From contig CM043968.1 of the NCBI GenBank assembly GCA_014529385.2, positions 30,227,013-30,291,012 of the forward strand: a DNA stretch of 64,000 bases, read 5' to 3'. The translations under genes were made by a program, and so were the position numbers. This DNA is from Adiantum capillus-veneris (lineage: Eukaryota; Streptophyta; Polypodiopsida; Polypodiales; Pteridaceae). Below the pieces are notes generated by a model, which was given only the letters and a program-made list of their open reading frames with translations, was not told the origin of the DNA and did not search any database. Position 1 is the first letter of the stretch. Every line of letters starts with the position of its first letter. Below are positions 45,705 through 56,494 of the stretch, piece after piece.

Positions 45705-45880
45705 GCTTTTTCAATTATGTCAATTCCCAATTTGGCCAATTCTTAATTCCGTAGATATCAATGTCGATTGTCAATTTTTCCATCAAATGGCTTTCAAATA
45801 CAGAAGTAGTGAGTGGTCCCTGTTGAACCTTTGAAATTTGAGGGCTGGAGTGAAACTCCATGGCCTTCCCAAAGATTATT
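45705..45880 (-). repeat. Dispersed repeat block, inverted copy of 38268-38870
   Basis: Contiguous here, while the plus-strand copy is split by extra DNA. Carries GAATTGGCCAAATTGGGA and GGGAAGGCCATGGAGTTTCA on the minus strand. Confidence 0.75.
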
Positions 45881-45898
45881 AATATAGATATACCAAGA

Positions 45899-47012
45899 TT
45901 TTTTTTTCTTTTTTTGCAAAACTCACAATAGGTGAGTGAGAATAAAATCAATATAGCCAAAAATAAATGCATGACCTCCTCATGCACAACCGTGAGATGA
46001 GACCAAGACAACCATAACCATAATAACCCACATCAAACCCTGGATACATCGGCTAATAGGGGAGCCATCACAAACCAGACTAACAAGCCCTATCAGCTGG
46101 CTGAACAGGGAAGCCACACTTGATAGGAAATAACAACCTCCACTGTGATTGCCACTAGAACCCCGCCCTCTGCCACCGGGCGGAATCCCTTTCACACCAA
46201 AATGCCAAAGAGGATAGAGAGAATGCCTTGTCGCAATACGGGGAGAGCCTGAAGCTCCATCGCCGCTCTTACAGGGGCCAACCACCAAAAAGAAGCACAC
46301 ATACGCATGAGCCAGACCCGCCACCAGACAAGCCGCCAACTGCCACTGGAAGCTTCTCCGTCTCTGAACAGGGCCCAATTCATAACCAAATGACCCAAGC
46401 ATCACCCACAAGGAAGCTAAAGACTTCGATCATTGAGAACCAGGCAAAAGAGGTAACCCATGCACATGAGACCCTAGAAGAAGACATGCATACCTTTGCC
46501 ATGGCCTAGATAGTCATGCCACCACCGACAAAACCATCTTCTATATCTAACACGAGCATCGAACACCACGCCACAGGTAGACCTTATGGAGTCAAGCTGC
46601 AGGGCCCCAAACCAACATAGAACCAAGCCCAACAAGCACTTCATTTCAGATCAAAATAGGGTTGCCTCCATACACACAATTCACAAAAATAACCTTGTTA
46701 GTCCTCAAACACCACGCAACAGGGTGCAAATAGCCAAGTGCCCACTCCCTGGGGCAACCCTTGCCTGCAAAACACACCAATCTCCGCCTCAGTTCCTTTT
46801 TAAGCAACCAAGTCAAAAAAATTTCCTTAATTAAATTCACATCATCCTCCCTGAGTATGACCTTTTCATCCCACACCCCGTTGAGGACCCCACACAAGCC
46901 ACCTTAGGGCCCCCCAACCTGCATGCGAACGTTGGGGCCGTCCCAAGAGAAGTAGGAGCTAGGGTTTGAGCAAGCTCTGTGTAGGTATCGCAAAGCTAGA
47001 TCTACTGCTCAG
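45899..47012 (-). mobile_element. LINE-tailed retroposon, minus strand
   Basis: A poly-T/A tail at about 45899-45918 adjoins the tail hairpin variant (ACTCACAATAGGTGAGTGAG on plus). GC-richer sequence extends to about 47012. Similar phrases TACCAAG at 45891 and 47017 may be a short target duplication. Long minus frames (for example 46411-45980) lack any known domain. Limits are tentative. Confidence 0.5.
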
Positions 47013-47104
47013 AGTACCAAGTTTTGTAACTTTACGTTACGAGGACTCTTTGAAATATTTTCATATTCTACAATCTTAGTACTTAACCTTCACTTTTGCA
47101 CTTC

Positions 47105-48106
47105 AAATTAAATGTTTCTTCTTTTTTTCAAAACACAATATGTGAGTGTAGTATATTAGTATCACCAAAAAAATTACATCAAAGACCATGCTCAATCGAG
47201 CCATGGCCACTATCACAATCACTCCACAAAAAGAATCCAATGAACAAGAGAGCCACCCCAACCCGAACACCGTAGGTAAGCATCATCAAAGAACAAACAC
47301 AAGCTAGATAGGGGACCACCCTCAATCAAAAGACCATACATAGAGCAGAATATAGAAGGGGAAGGGCACATAGTCCCCATCACCCACAAAGTCCTCCAAA
47401 GTGCCACCATAGTTGGTCTGTTGTCACCAAAAATAGCCTTGCCTCAAACGAGCATCATCCGGAGAAGAAAACCTCAGTAGAAGACTCGCATGAGTCACCC
47501 AAACCCACGGAGCTCACAAACCACGAACCAAAGGAGGTTGGATTGAGGAGAAACACCAACATTCATGTACCAACATAAAGCCATACATACTATACCGAAT
47601 GAGTCAACCTGTCCGTGCTGAAACATACACGCTCCAAACCAGAAACACCCTCCGAGGGAACATCGTCGGGCAGAGCCTGAACCATGCAAGCGAGCAAGTG
47701 ATGCCCCACCACATAGCACCTCACCGATGAGTTGCTTCCCCCCAAGCCAGAGGACGATCGTGTCCAGATCCCTTGTGCAAAAATATGACCACCCTGACAG
47801 GAGAGCTAAGCCAAGCCAGTAGATAAGGGCAGCCGAAAAACCCACCCAGGGGCCACCCCTGCTCACCAGCAAAGTGTCACAAATCCAGGACCTCTCGCGT
47901 CGCATGCAGATCCGTTGCTCCATTCTGCGACTGCCGCTAGAGCCCTGGGATGACCCGTCAAGGGAGCCCCCCATCTCCATGCGAGAGCGCCCGAGCCGCC
48001 ATAGAAAACCCTAGTAGAGTGAATTCCCTCCCTTGCTCACGGTCCGACGAGCAGGCATCTTTATCTTTTCTTATCAGGTCCCATCATCTTAAATTAAATG
48101 TTTCTT
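47105..48106 (-). mobile_element. 970-bp LINE-tailed retroposon with 16-bp TSD
   Basis: The 16-bp repeat AAATTAAATGTTTCTT lies at 47105-47120 and 48091-48106. On the minus strand the insert starts GATGATGGGACC at 48090, is GC-richer than its surroundings, and ends with the tail ACTCACATATTGTG and an A-run at 47121-47145. This tail matches the LINE 3' ends at 41.8 and 44.05 kb. No RT or endonuclease lies inside, so it moved in trans or is an internally deleted LINE. A 161-codon minus frame (47980-47495) has no known domain. Confidence 0.85.
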
Positions 48107-48223
48107 AAGGTTCTCTTTGAAATGAAGCAGAGTGTGGCACGTGAAGGGTCTCTCCTTCCTTGAAATTTTCAAACTCCATTATATATAGTATAGAAGTATG
48201 TGCCTATGTTTTTCCAAAAAGAA

Positions 48224-48351
48224 ATTGGCTGAGCATCTCTGTGAGATGCTCTCCTCTTAAATGAAAATAGAAAAGAGAAGGCAATGAAGAAAAGGCGAGG
48301 GCAAGCTGCAAGGACAAGCACATATGAGGAGAGATGCTCTACTTAGCCAAT
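48224..48351. mobile_element. 128-bp hairpin MITE
   Basis: Ends ATTGGCTGAGCATCTC and (reverse complement of the right end) ATTGGCTAAGTAGAGCATCTC form imperfect terminal inverted repeats with GAGGAGAG inside. The left arm also contains a perfect mini-hairpin, GAGCATCTC-TGT-GAGATGCTC (48231-48251). Target duplication not clear. Confidence 0.6.
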
Positions 48352-48410
48352 CACGAAGGGGGAGGAGGAGGAGGGGGAAGAGAGAGAGAGAGAGAGACGA
48401 GGGGTTGCAC

Positions 48411-48443
<33 letters not shown>
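48352..48443. repeat. GA tract and (AT)n microsatellite
   Basis: GGA/GA repeats at 48358-48398 and about 15 TA units at 48412-48443. Confidence 0.93.
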
Positions 48444-48446
<3 letters not shown>

Positions 48447-50413
48447 GGTGACTTTCTGAGCAGCAGAGGTCAGTGTTCGGTTCGTTTAAGAGAACCTGAG
48501 TGGTTGTACGTGGATTTGGAGTGAGTTCAAAACCCATGGCCCCAATTTTGGGCACGAAACTAAAATTGAGAAGCTTAACCTTGGGAAGGAATCCACGGAG
48601 ATTCTTCCTAATATAATAAGGAAGTATCCAATAATATGTCATTATAGAAGTATAGATAGATGTTTTGAAAAGATTTTTATTTTTCCTAAACAGGGGTGTG
48701 TGGGTGCATAACTACTTAGAAGTCAATTATACATCTTTAGAAAAAAGTGTACGCAAGAAACATGTGAATGCAGACTCTTAAAACTCCTTTGTTGTATAAA
48801 CAAGGCGCTCAATTACAACGAAATATCTGTGCATGTGATAGGTTAAAAGTATCGTTCCAAAATCCTTCACAAGTTACAACACATGTGAAAAGTTATGATT
48901 CTCTGCTTTACAAACCTAGAAATGACGTATTTATTGAAAGAGCATGTGAGTTTTGTTTAAGGAACGACAAAAAGGAAATTCAAACACATGGCTATTTCAA
49001 GTTGATTTGGTGCATGTTTGCTTTGGCAAGGTTCTTGGAAAAAGTGCAAACAAGGTTCTTGGAAAAAGAAGCACGAGGAAGCTCCTAAAAAGTCTGAGGA
49101 GAAGAGTAACATTTGAGGCTCGAGTCCCATTGGCATTTAAGATTAAAAAACAAGATACTTTCTTAAAAATAGAGACAAGTAAGCTGACCAATGAAGTCTA
49201 AAGAGAAAGAAGCCGAATTGATTGTCTCAAGGACTTTCTTTTTTTTTTTTTTTTCAAAAACGCACAATTGATTGTTTCAAGGACTTTAAACTACATGTGC
49301 TCAAAAGGTATCCAAATGGCTTTCAAAAAATCAAAAGGTATCCTTAATTCAAAGATTCTCTCACCTACAACAAAAACGATGCGCTAATCTATAGCATGTA
49401 GCAATGGGCAATGACGAAACAAGTAGATTTGCAATAGTATTAGTTGGGAAGGACGCATATAACATTGAGAGAGAGAGAGAGAGAGATGACACTTTAAAGA
49501 GAAAAAAACGTTGAAGAAAAAATAAAAGAGAAGAGAAACACCTCTTTATATGGACACAAAATGTCTTTTGACTTTCATATGTCATTTGACTTTTTACCTT
49601 CATCTGGCTTCTCGTTCATATCTTTCGTCAAAGGGTACTACACGGTAATGAGTTTTTGAAAACTCCCCGGGTAACCCAAGCAAGCATCTTTTCATTTCCT
49701 AAACTCACCCTTCACTTACACACTTAATATATTTTGAAAGAATTTTTATTTTTTTGAGATTGGGGAGACCTGATGTGCCCATTGCAAGGTATATTAGTTT
49801 TAATCAAAGTGATCCGAATGTTTTTTTCAATCGTACTCACAATTGTGAGTGGAGATATTATATTTATATTATTTATTAAAAAGACAAGCGCTGCATCCAC
49901 GTGGTTGCAAATGCTTCCAACCACAATGGATGGCCCTTGCCTTCCCCTTCCACTAAGCACTGCCTCTGCCAACATGGCAATTATCATCTGAGCATTTCCT
50001 CTTTCAACGTGGCACTTAAGCTGCCTCTTGAATTGCGGGCACCTAGAAAATCCCTTAAACAGCGTGTCATGTCCAACAATGGTCACCTTAGGGTAGTGGA
50101 ATTATGGGAAAGTGGGGTGTTGATTATTGTTGACTGCATTGAAGTGTGGGAGAAATTGTCTAAACCTTCAACACGGGCCTTCTCTCCTCCTCTACAGAAC
50201 CTACGCCATCCTCCTACCCTCTGCAAGTGTGTGCCCATACACACTACTTTGACGCAGTTGGTGATAATGACTTAGGCTTACTGGCAGCTCAAACCCTGCA
50301 TGCAATAGGAGTTGTGGTCGTACTCTGTTCCTAAAATAAGCCAGACTTAAGAGCCGCCACAGAGTCACAGAATGATGATGAAGTTGCATGGCGGCTCGTA
50401 AGGAGACTCAAGA
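48444..50413. other. No gene recognised; small repeats
   Basis: Contains a 24-bp tandem duplication (AAGGTTCTTGGAAAAAG at 49028 and 49052), two copies of ATTGATTGTCTCAAGGAC-like sequence around a T-run (49213-49287), a short GA tract near 49467 and an isolated ACTCACAATTGTGAGT at 49835-49850. Frames here show no domain. Confidence 0.45.
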
Positions 50414-51117
50414 TGAGCTTTCATAAAATCTAATATCTAACCAACCTAACTAATTTTCTCATATGAAACTAATCATTTAATGTGGGAGAATACACGGGAA
50501 CAAGGGTTAGAATATAGACATGTGTTTATGGATCTATCTCAACACAGGGCCAAGGTTAAAAGGGGTCCAAATGAGAAATGGTATGTTAAAGAGCAATGCT
50601 ACCTAATGGAGCTTAAAGACAGTAGGATTAACTTCATTAAAGACCTCCAAAATTTAGTGTTCAAAAGTCCTTCGACCTTAGGCAAACTAGGACTGACCTT
50701 GAGGTGGGAATCCTACCCAAGCATGAGGTGCTTGTTGGCTTGCTAAGTGTTAGTGGGAACCTTACCCAAAAGCTTAAGGTGTTTCTCACATGCTTAAATG
50801 ACTAAAGTTCTTGGAAGAATTCATTCAAAGATAACTCTAAAGAGCCATGAACGTTTCCATGCTTGATTGACCAAGTCCTTGAAGTATTCTATTCAACCAA
50901 AGGACTTAATAAGCATAAAAGACACATGTTCAAATGATCATCTACATGTGACCCTCATGATGTGTTTGAATGCTATTGGATAGGTTTTAAAGGGGTCCAA
51001 TGAGAATTTAGATACATAAACATAAATAATTAAGTTCTTTCTCTCAAAGAGGAAAAAGAGGACACATGTCCAAATGAAATAATAAAATATTACAAGAGAG
51101 GGAGAGAGAGGTGTGGA

Positions 51118-51670
51118 TGTGACGCCCCAGTTTCTGGGCGCGTCGGGGAGGGACCGTTTTCCTTTGCTCTGATACCAAGTGTGACGCCCCAGTTTCTGGG
51201 CGCGTCGGGGAGGGGGCCCGGCGGGGATTCTTACCCGCACGGAGCCGAGGGAACCTCTGTCTTCAAGGGGCCCGTCGGGGATTCTTACCCGCACGCGGCC
51301 AAGGGACCAAGGTGTTGCTTCAAGGGGTCCTGGCACGGACGGCACCGGCTCAGGAGGGCCCGGCTCGGACGGCACCGGCTCGGGTCAAGTTGCCTTCTCG
51401 GGGGCCCGGCTCGGACGGGGCCGGCTCGGGCGTGGTTGCGTTCCATGGGTCGACGGCCGTTTGTGTTTCGCGGGTCTTCGCGGGTCTCGCGTCTCGGGTC
51501 CCTAGCCCCACGTAGCCTCAGGCTCCGCCGCACCGCCGACGGGTCATAGCGTGCCCCGGGGAACCTTGCGTGGAGTCCCCACGGTGCGCGAGTGCGTGGA
51601 GTGAGGCTAACGTGCCTAGGTGGGGGGTCCCCTCCCGTGGCCGGTCTTCGGGAGGCTCATACCCCTTATA
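51118..51670 (-). repeat. 3' LTR of GC-rich element
   Basis: 553 bp; on the plus strand it begins TGTGACGCCCCAG and ends CCCCTTATA. It contains a 62-bp internal duplication of its terminal end with an embedded PBS copy (51166-51177). Confidence 0.9.
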
Positions 51671-52668
51671 TACACCCCCGTTTGAAGAGAGTTCGACGAC
51701 CGCGTCGAACGTGGGAAAAGAGTGCTCGGCTATGCATGAGGCCGTGGGGACAAAGGGGTGCATATAAGTGCAAGTGATCAAAAACTGTTCCCAAAATGCA
51801 AGTAAGTAGGCATGCTTTGTTTTTGTCATTTTTGAAAATGAGTGTGTGAGTATTTTTGGGGTTTTGGCAGAAGGCTGAAAAGATATGCTTTGAACACCCA
51901 AGTAGAATTCCCCGTACTTGAGCGTTCCCCGAATAGGTAACCCGATGTGCGCGGAGCCACCTGCTGCGTTGGTCCGCGCGGAGGCTTCTTGAAAGCCGAA
52001 TCTGAAAGAGCGTTCCGTCGCAATGCAGCACTTGCGAGTTGGTCCCTGTTTGGACGTCGTTTGGATCTTTAGCTCAGCATGGGCCACAAAACGTGGCCGG
52101 GGCGCGACGAACACCGTTGGCTTGGTTCGTCGCGTTTTTGGTCTTTCTCTGTTTTTGTCATAAAGAGCCCTGTCTGGCTCGTATCTGCCTTTTCTTCCTG
52201 TGGAGAGCCCTGTCTGGCTCACATCTTTGCTTTTTGTCATGTGGAGGTGCCCGGCTCGGATCGGGGCCGGCGCGGGTCACGGGTGACGGCCCGTTGTTGG
52301 GACGCGTCACGAAGAGCCCTGTCTGGCTCGCATCGTTCCTTTTCCTCATTGAGGTGCCCGGCTCGGATCGGGGCCGGCGCGGGTCACGGGTGACGGCCCG
52401 TTGTTGGGACGCGTCACGAAGAGCCCTGTCTGGCTTGCATCGTTCCTTTTCTTCATGGAGGTGCCCGGCTCGGATCGGGGCCGGCGCGGGTCACAAGTGA
52501 CGGCCCGCGTGTTCAGGACGCGTCACAGGGCGGAGGGCGTGTGGTTGCTTTCTGGAGCTCTCTTCACCAGGATTTTGACGACCCGGGCCATTGCGGTTGG
52601 AGTCGTCGTGAGTATCGTGCGCGTCGGGCACGTTAGTCTTCGGCTCATTTCCAGGAGCTCGTTCTGGA
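51671..52668 (-). other. Interior of GC-rich element, non-coding
   Basis: A purine-rich tract (minus AAACGGGGGTG) adjoins the 3' LTR at 51671. 52203-52525 contains about three copies of a 107-bp repeat (AGAGCCCTGTCTGGCT at 52204, 52312 and 52419). A 240-codon minus frame (52240-51518) runs across the LTR boundary and has no domain; it is taken as chance. Confidence 0.75.
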
Positions 52669-52680
52669 GCTCTGATACCA
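52669..52680 (-). promoter_or_regulatory. Primer binding site of GC-rich element
   Basis: TGGTATCAGAGC on the minus strand, two bases after the LTR end CACA. Initiator tRNA-Met type. Confidence 0.92.
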
Positions 52681-52682
52681 AG

Positions 52683-53225
52683 TGTGACGCCCCAGTTTCT
52701 GGGCGCGTCGGGGAGGGACCGTTTTCCTTTGCTCTGATACCAAGTGTGACGCCCCAGTTTCTGGGCGCGTCGGGGAGGGGGCCCGGCGGGGATTCTTACC
52801 CGCACGCAGCCAAGGGAACCTCTGTCTTCAAGGGGCCCGTCGGGGATTCTTACCCGCACGCGGCCAAGGGACCAAGGTGTTGCTTCAAGGGGTCCTGGCA
52901 CGGACGGCACCGGCTCAGGAGGGCCCGGCTCGGACGGCACCGGCTCGGGTCAAGTTGCCTTCTCGGGGGCCCGGCTCGGACGGGGCCGGCTCGGGCGTGG
53001 TTGCGTTCCATGGGTCGACGGCCGTTTGTGTTTCGCGGGTCTCGCGTCTCGGGTCCCTAGCCCCACATAGCCTCAGGCTCCGCCGCACCGCCGACGGGTC
53101 ATAGCGTGCCCCGGGGAACCTTGCGTGGAGTCCCCACGGTGCGCGAGTGCGTGGAGTGAGGCTAACGTGCCTAGGTGGGGGGTCCCCTCCCGTGGCCGGT
53201 CTTCGGGAGGCTCATACCCCTTATA
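52683..53225 (-). repeat. 5' LTR of GC-rich element
   Basis: 543 bp; plus-strand start TGTGACGCCCCAG, end CCCCTTATA at the TSD. Also has the embedded PBS copy (52731-52742). Confidence 0.9.
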
Positions 53226-53258
53226 GTGGACTAAGCATGAGAGGGGGGGGTATACTCT

Positions 53259-53291
<33 letters not shown>

Positions 53292-53980
53292 TCTCTCATT
53301 GTGTGGAGTGAAAAATGCAAGAGCTCCATCTCCTTCTCAAAGCTTGTTGAGAAGTGGAGAGCTTACACCAACACTCTTGGCTATGGAATGCAAATCCAAC
53401 CAAGAGCCATGCTTCAATGCTTAAGTTTGCCATCTTCTTCATCTTCATTACTATGCTATTATGCTATGCTAAGCAAGAAGAGTGATGATAAGTGAAGAAC
53501 TAATTCTTTCTCCTATGGATTATTCTTCTTCCCCTTCCCTACCCTCATTCCCCTCTAGCTCTCTCCACCTTCGAAGGTGTTTTAGGCCTTGGGACTAAGG
53601 CTTGGGATAGTTAATGCTTTTTGCAAATTTTATGTTAAGCTCGTGATGCATGAAGCTTTTCATCTTCATAGTATCACCAAGGTCACAAGGAACACAAAGA
53701 TTGTATTGTAACAAGTTTCTCTTGATGGGAGAATCTATAATACAAACGCCTTTTGGAGGGGGGACTGGCTCCAAGTAAATCCGATCCTCAACTATTGTTC
53801 TCTAATACTCTCTCTCTCTTGCAAAAGTATTGTTCATGCCAAGTTAATTAAGTACTATGTTTATGTTGCTAACATCAATTAAGTTCACCCTTCATGCTCT
53901 CAAAGTAAACTCACAAAAATGCTCACTCTAATTCTCTTACTTTTTCTATTCTCAAAGTTCATAGGCCATTTCCATTACAT

Positions 53981-53992
53981 TGGTATCAGAGC
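53981..53992 (+). promoter_or_regulatory. Primer binding site of chromodomain gypsy
   Basis: TGGTATCAGAGC one base after the 5' LTR end. Initiator tRNA-Met type, usual for chromoviruses. Confidence 0.93.
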
Positions 53993-54392
53993 ATTTGGTT
54001 TCTCTCTTCTTGCTTAAGAAGAGAGGTCCTTAAGTAGCCTATTAATGGTTGATTTTGTGAATTATGTTAGGGTAAGTGGGACTGGAATCTATTATCGGTT
54101 TTGTTGAGCCCACTATGTGGAATATGGTGCGCACCTCGAAAGATTTGGTCTTAATAATGGGGTCTTTTTAGACTTACCTACGGTTTTACCATTATTGAGC
54201 CATAAGAAGTCCAAAAGGAGCCATTCCTCGACAATTATGCTATGTTAGACCCACCCCACTACTCTCTCTAATTAATTAATTTGAGCCGCGGTGTAGATAC
54301 TGAAGTGCTTATTTTCAAATGCTAAGAGGAGTAGCAACTAAGGTTTTGAGTTGCCAAAGAATACACTAAGTAAACACATAAGTATAATTAGC

Positions 54393-55850
54393 ATGGTTCA
54401 CAATAACCAAGAGAGTAGAATGAACATTGATAACTTTGATTTTGCACATGAAGGTGCTAATGATGATGCCCCCATGTTTTATCAATTATCTTGTTACTAA
54501 GTTGCATCAAGCTATGGACAACCCTACTAAGTTGCATCAGGCTATGGGCAACCCTACTTTGCAAGCCGAAGTTACTCAACAACTTCGTGCTTATGGGATT
54601 TCCCTTCCTTTGCAAGAGGAGAGAGAGCTTAGGAGGCCTCTTGATGAGACCCCCAAAAGAAGACTCTCTCCCATACGAGAGGAGGAATCCAAAGAGCAAG
54701 AAAATAATGAATTCCTAAGTTCCTCTGAAGATGCGGCTCCACGAAGACGGCAGCCTAGACGATCGCAACTCCTCCCATGAGGAAACGGTCAACACATAGT
54801 CCTTCTCCTCATCATTTCCAAAGGGAAGAGAGGAAACAAAGGAAAAAAGGTCAAGAAAGAGGTCACCCTCTTCTCCTTCTTCTTCACCTTCCTCCTCTCC
54901 CTATGAAAGCTATGGCTATTCTCCTAGAGAATATAATAGGGGAGGACATCGCAAATCATACCCTGCATGGCGAAGATCACAAAATCTCAAGAAGTTCAAA
55001 GAGGGAGGAAAGAGTATCTCTTTTCTCACCTATGATGGCACCTTTGGTGCCACTGACGAAGTATTGGCCTTCATCCAACAATTTGATACGGCCTTTGGAG
55101 ACAAGGGCTTTATGGAGTCCTCCAAGCTACGCCATGTAGCTATGCACTTCCAAATATTGTCTCATCAATGGTGGGCTAGCCTTCATGGAAATGGTGAAGC
55201 CCCAAAGACATGGAAAACTCTACTAGTTTCCATCATGAAGCAATTCCTTGCAAGCAATGCAAAGGACAAAGTACTTACCGAATGGCATAGTTTGAAGCTT
55301 CTCTCACATGAGTCTATTCACAAATATGTGGACAAGTTTTGGGACTTACATCTCAAGGCTATTGTCTTCAAACAGATAGACTTCACCGAGCAAAAGAAAC
55401 AATTTTGTGCGGGATTACCTGAAGAAATGGCCGAGTATGTCAACTCCCAACGGCCTGGTTCTATCACCGAACTAATCCACCACACCATGGTTGCTTTCCG
55501 CTTCAATTTCCAACAAGGGGCTAGACGGAATGTCAAACCCATGGAAAACAAAGACAAAAATGATACAAAGGGGAAAACCATTTTGCCCAAAGTTCTTTCC
55601 AAGGCACTTCCTACAACAACAACAATAGGTCCAAGGAGAAGGCAGTTTACAAAGGTAAAAACAAACTCTCTCATGAAGAGCTTGAAGCTTTTCGCAAGGA
55701 CCATAAGTGTTTTAAGTGTGGGGAGCAAGGCAATGGCTATCATTCTTGCCCCAAGAAAAATGCTTGCAATGAGACTCCTAGGGCTTCCACCATTCAAGCT
55801 CCAAAAGAGGATGCTCATTGTGCAAAGGATCATCTCTCTCCTATAATTGG
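54393..55850 (+). pseudogene. chromovirus gag
   Basis: ATG at 54393, soon broken by a 30-bp tandem duplication (54495-54554) and stops. The core lies in the frame around 55000-55620: ISFLTYDGTFGATDEVLAFI, then HFQILSHQWWASLHG, TWKTLLVSIMKQFL and LPEEMAEYVNSQRP, a Retrotrans_gag domain. A zinc knuckle (CFKCGEQGNGYHSCP, histidine spacing altered) is read in another frame at about 55693-55740. Confidence 0.87.
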
Positions 55851-55859
55851 GGAATGGTA

Positions 55860-56494
55860 AGGGAGCATGATGGCTTCAACTTGTTTGACCCTGGCTCTAC
55901 TCACAAATTCATATCAACGGAGTTGGCCACCAAGTTGAGCATTCAAGCTTTCGAGATGGGAGATATTGTAACGACTGACACAGCTTTCAAGGGATAGCAA
56001 GCCTCCGTTACTCACTTGATTGGGAAGTTGAGGCTTCATGTCCAAAGCTATGTCGACAAAGAAGACTTTTTCATCTCTCCTCTCCAACATGAGGATGCTA
56101 TCCTAGGGGCACCAAGGTTTGATCGCATGGCTGCCAACATGAAGTTCCCTAAAAGGAGAATCTACTTCAGCTACAGGGAAAAGAACATGTATATAGATGC
56201 TAATGAGTCTGGTCTCACTATACCACTTGTAAATTCACCAGCTTTTGATAAGTCAATGAAAAGCTCGATTTTTGTGTACATGATTTTTGTCAAAGAATCC
56301 ACTAATGACGCTAATGGTTTAGCAAATGAAAATGGTAGGAATCAAGAAGATTTAGACTTGTCTAAATTTCTAAAAGGATTCCAAGATGTGTTCATTGATG
56401 ATATCCCTATGGACTTACCTCCAAAACGAGGGGATGAGGACCATCAAATTGAGCTCCTATCACGAAGCTCACCACCTAACAAGTCTCCTTATTG
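55860..56494 (+). pseudogene. chromovirus protease and linker
   Basis: LFDPGSTHKFIS has the retropepsin site with proline in place of the usual serine/threonine (D-P-G at 55887-55895). The later frame 56016-56495 gives LRLHVQSYVDKEDFFI and ILGAPRFDR, then the acidic linker to RT. A stop separates the two frames. Confidence 0.83.

Larger units (their letters stand above)
51113..53230 (-). mobile_element. Young GC-rich non-autonomous LTR element (TRIM/LARD-like)
   Basis: 2108 bp (51118-53225) flanked by TSD GTGGA (51113-51117, 53226-53230). LTRs 51118-51670 (553 bp) and 52683-53225 (543 bp) differ by three substitutions and one 10-bp indel. The PBS lies on the minus strand at 52669-52680. The 1.0-kb interior has tandem repeats and no gag or pol domain, so it depends on another element's proteins. 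High GC contrasts sharply with the AT-rich host LTR. Confidence 0.93.
50419..53979 (+). repeat. 5' LTR of chromodomain gypsy (interrupted)
   Basis: 50419-51117 and 53226-53979 align with the 1421-bp 3' LTR; 51118-53225 is the inserted element. Start TTTCATAAAATC (TG degraded to TT), end CCATTTCCATTACA. Contains a G-run and (CA)n at 53259-53290. Confidence 0.92.

Noticed and set aside
45980-47980. Minus frames of 143 and 161 codons with hydrophobic stretches, read as membrane proteins
   Set aside because: They lie inside LINE-tailed retroposons, are G/C/W-rich as expected from a GC-rich strand, and show no domain.
48768-49088. 106-codon plus frame as a small host gene
   Set aside because: No domain or promoter context, includes part of a tandem duplication, and overlaps another frame of equal length.
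49835-49850. A full LINE copy at 49.8 kb
   Set aside because: Only the 16-bp dyad is present; no LINE 3' UTR similarity or poly-A tail lies next to it.
51518-52240. 240-codon minus frame in the GC-rich element
   Set aside because: It runs across the LTR-interior boundary and has no domain. High GC lengthens chance frames.
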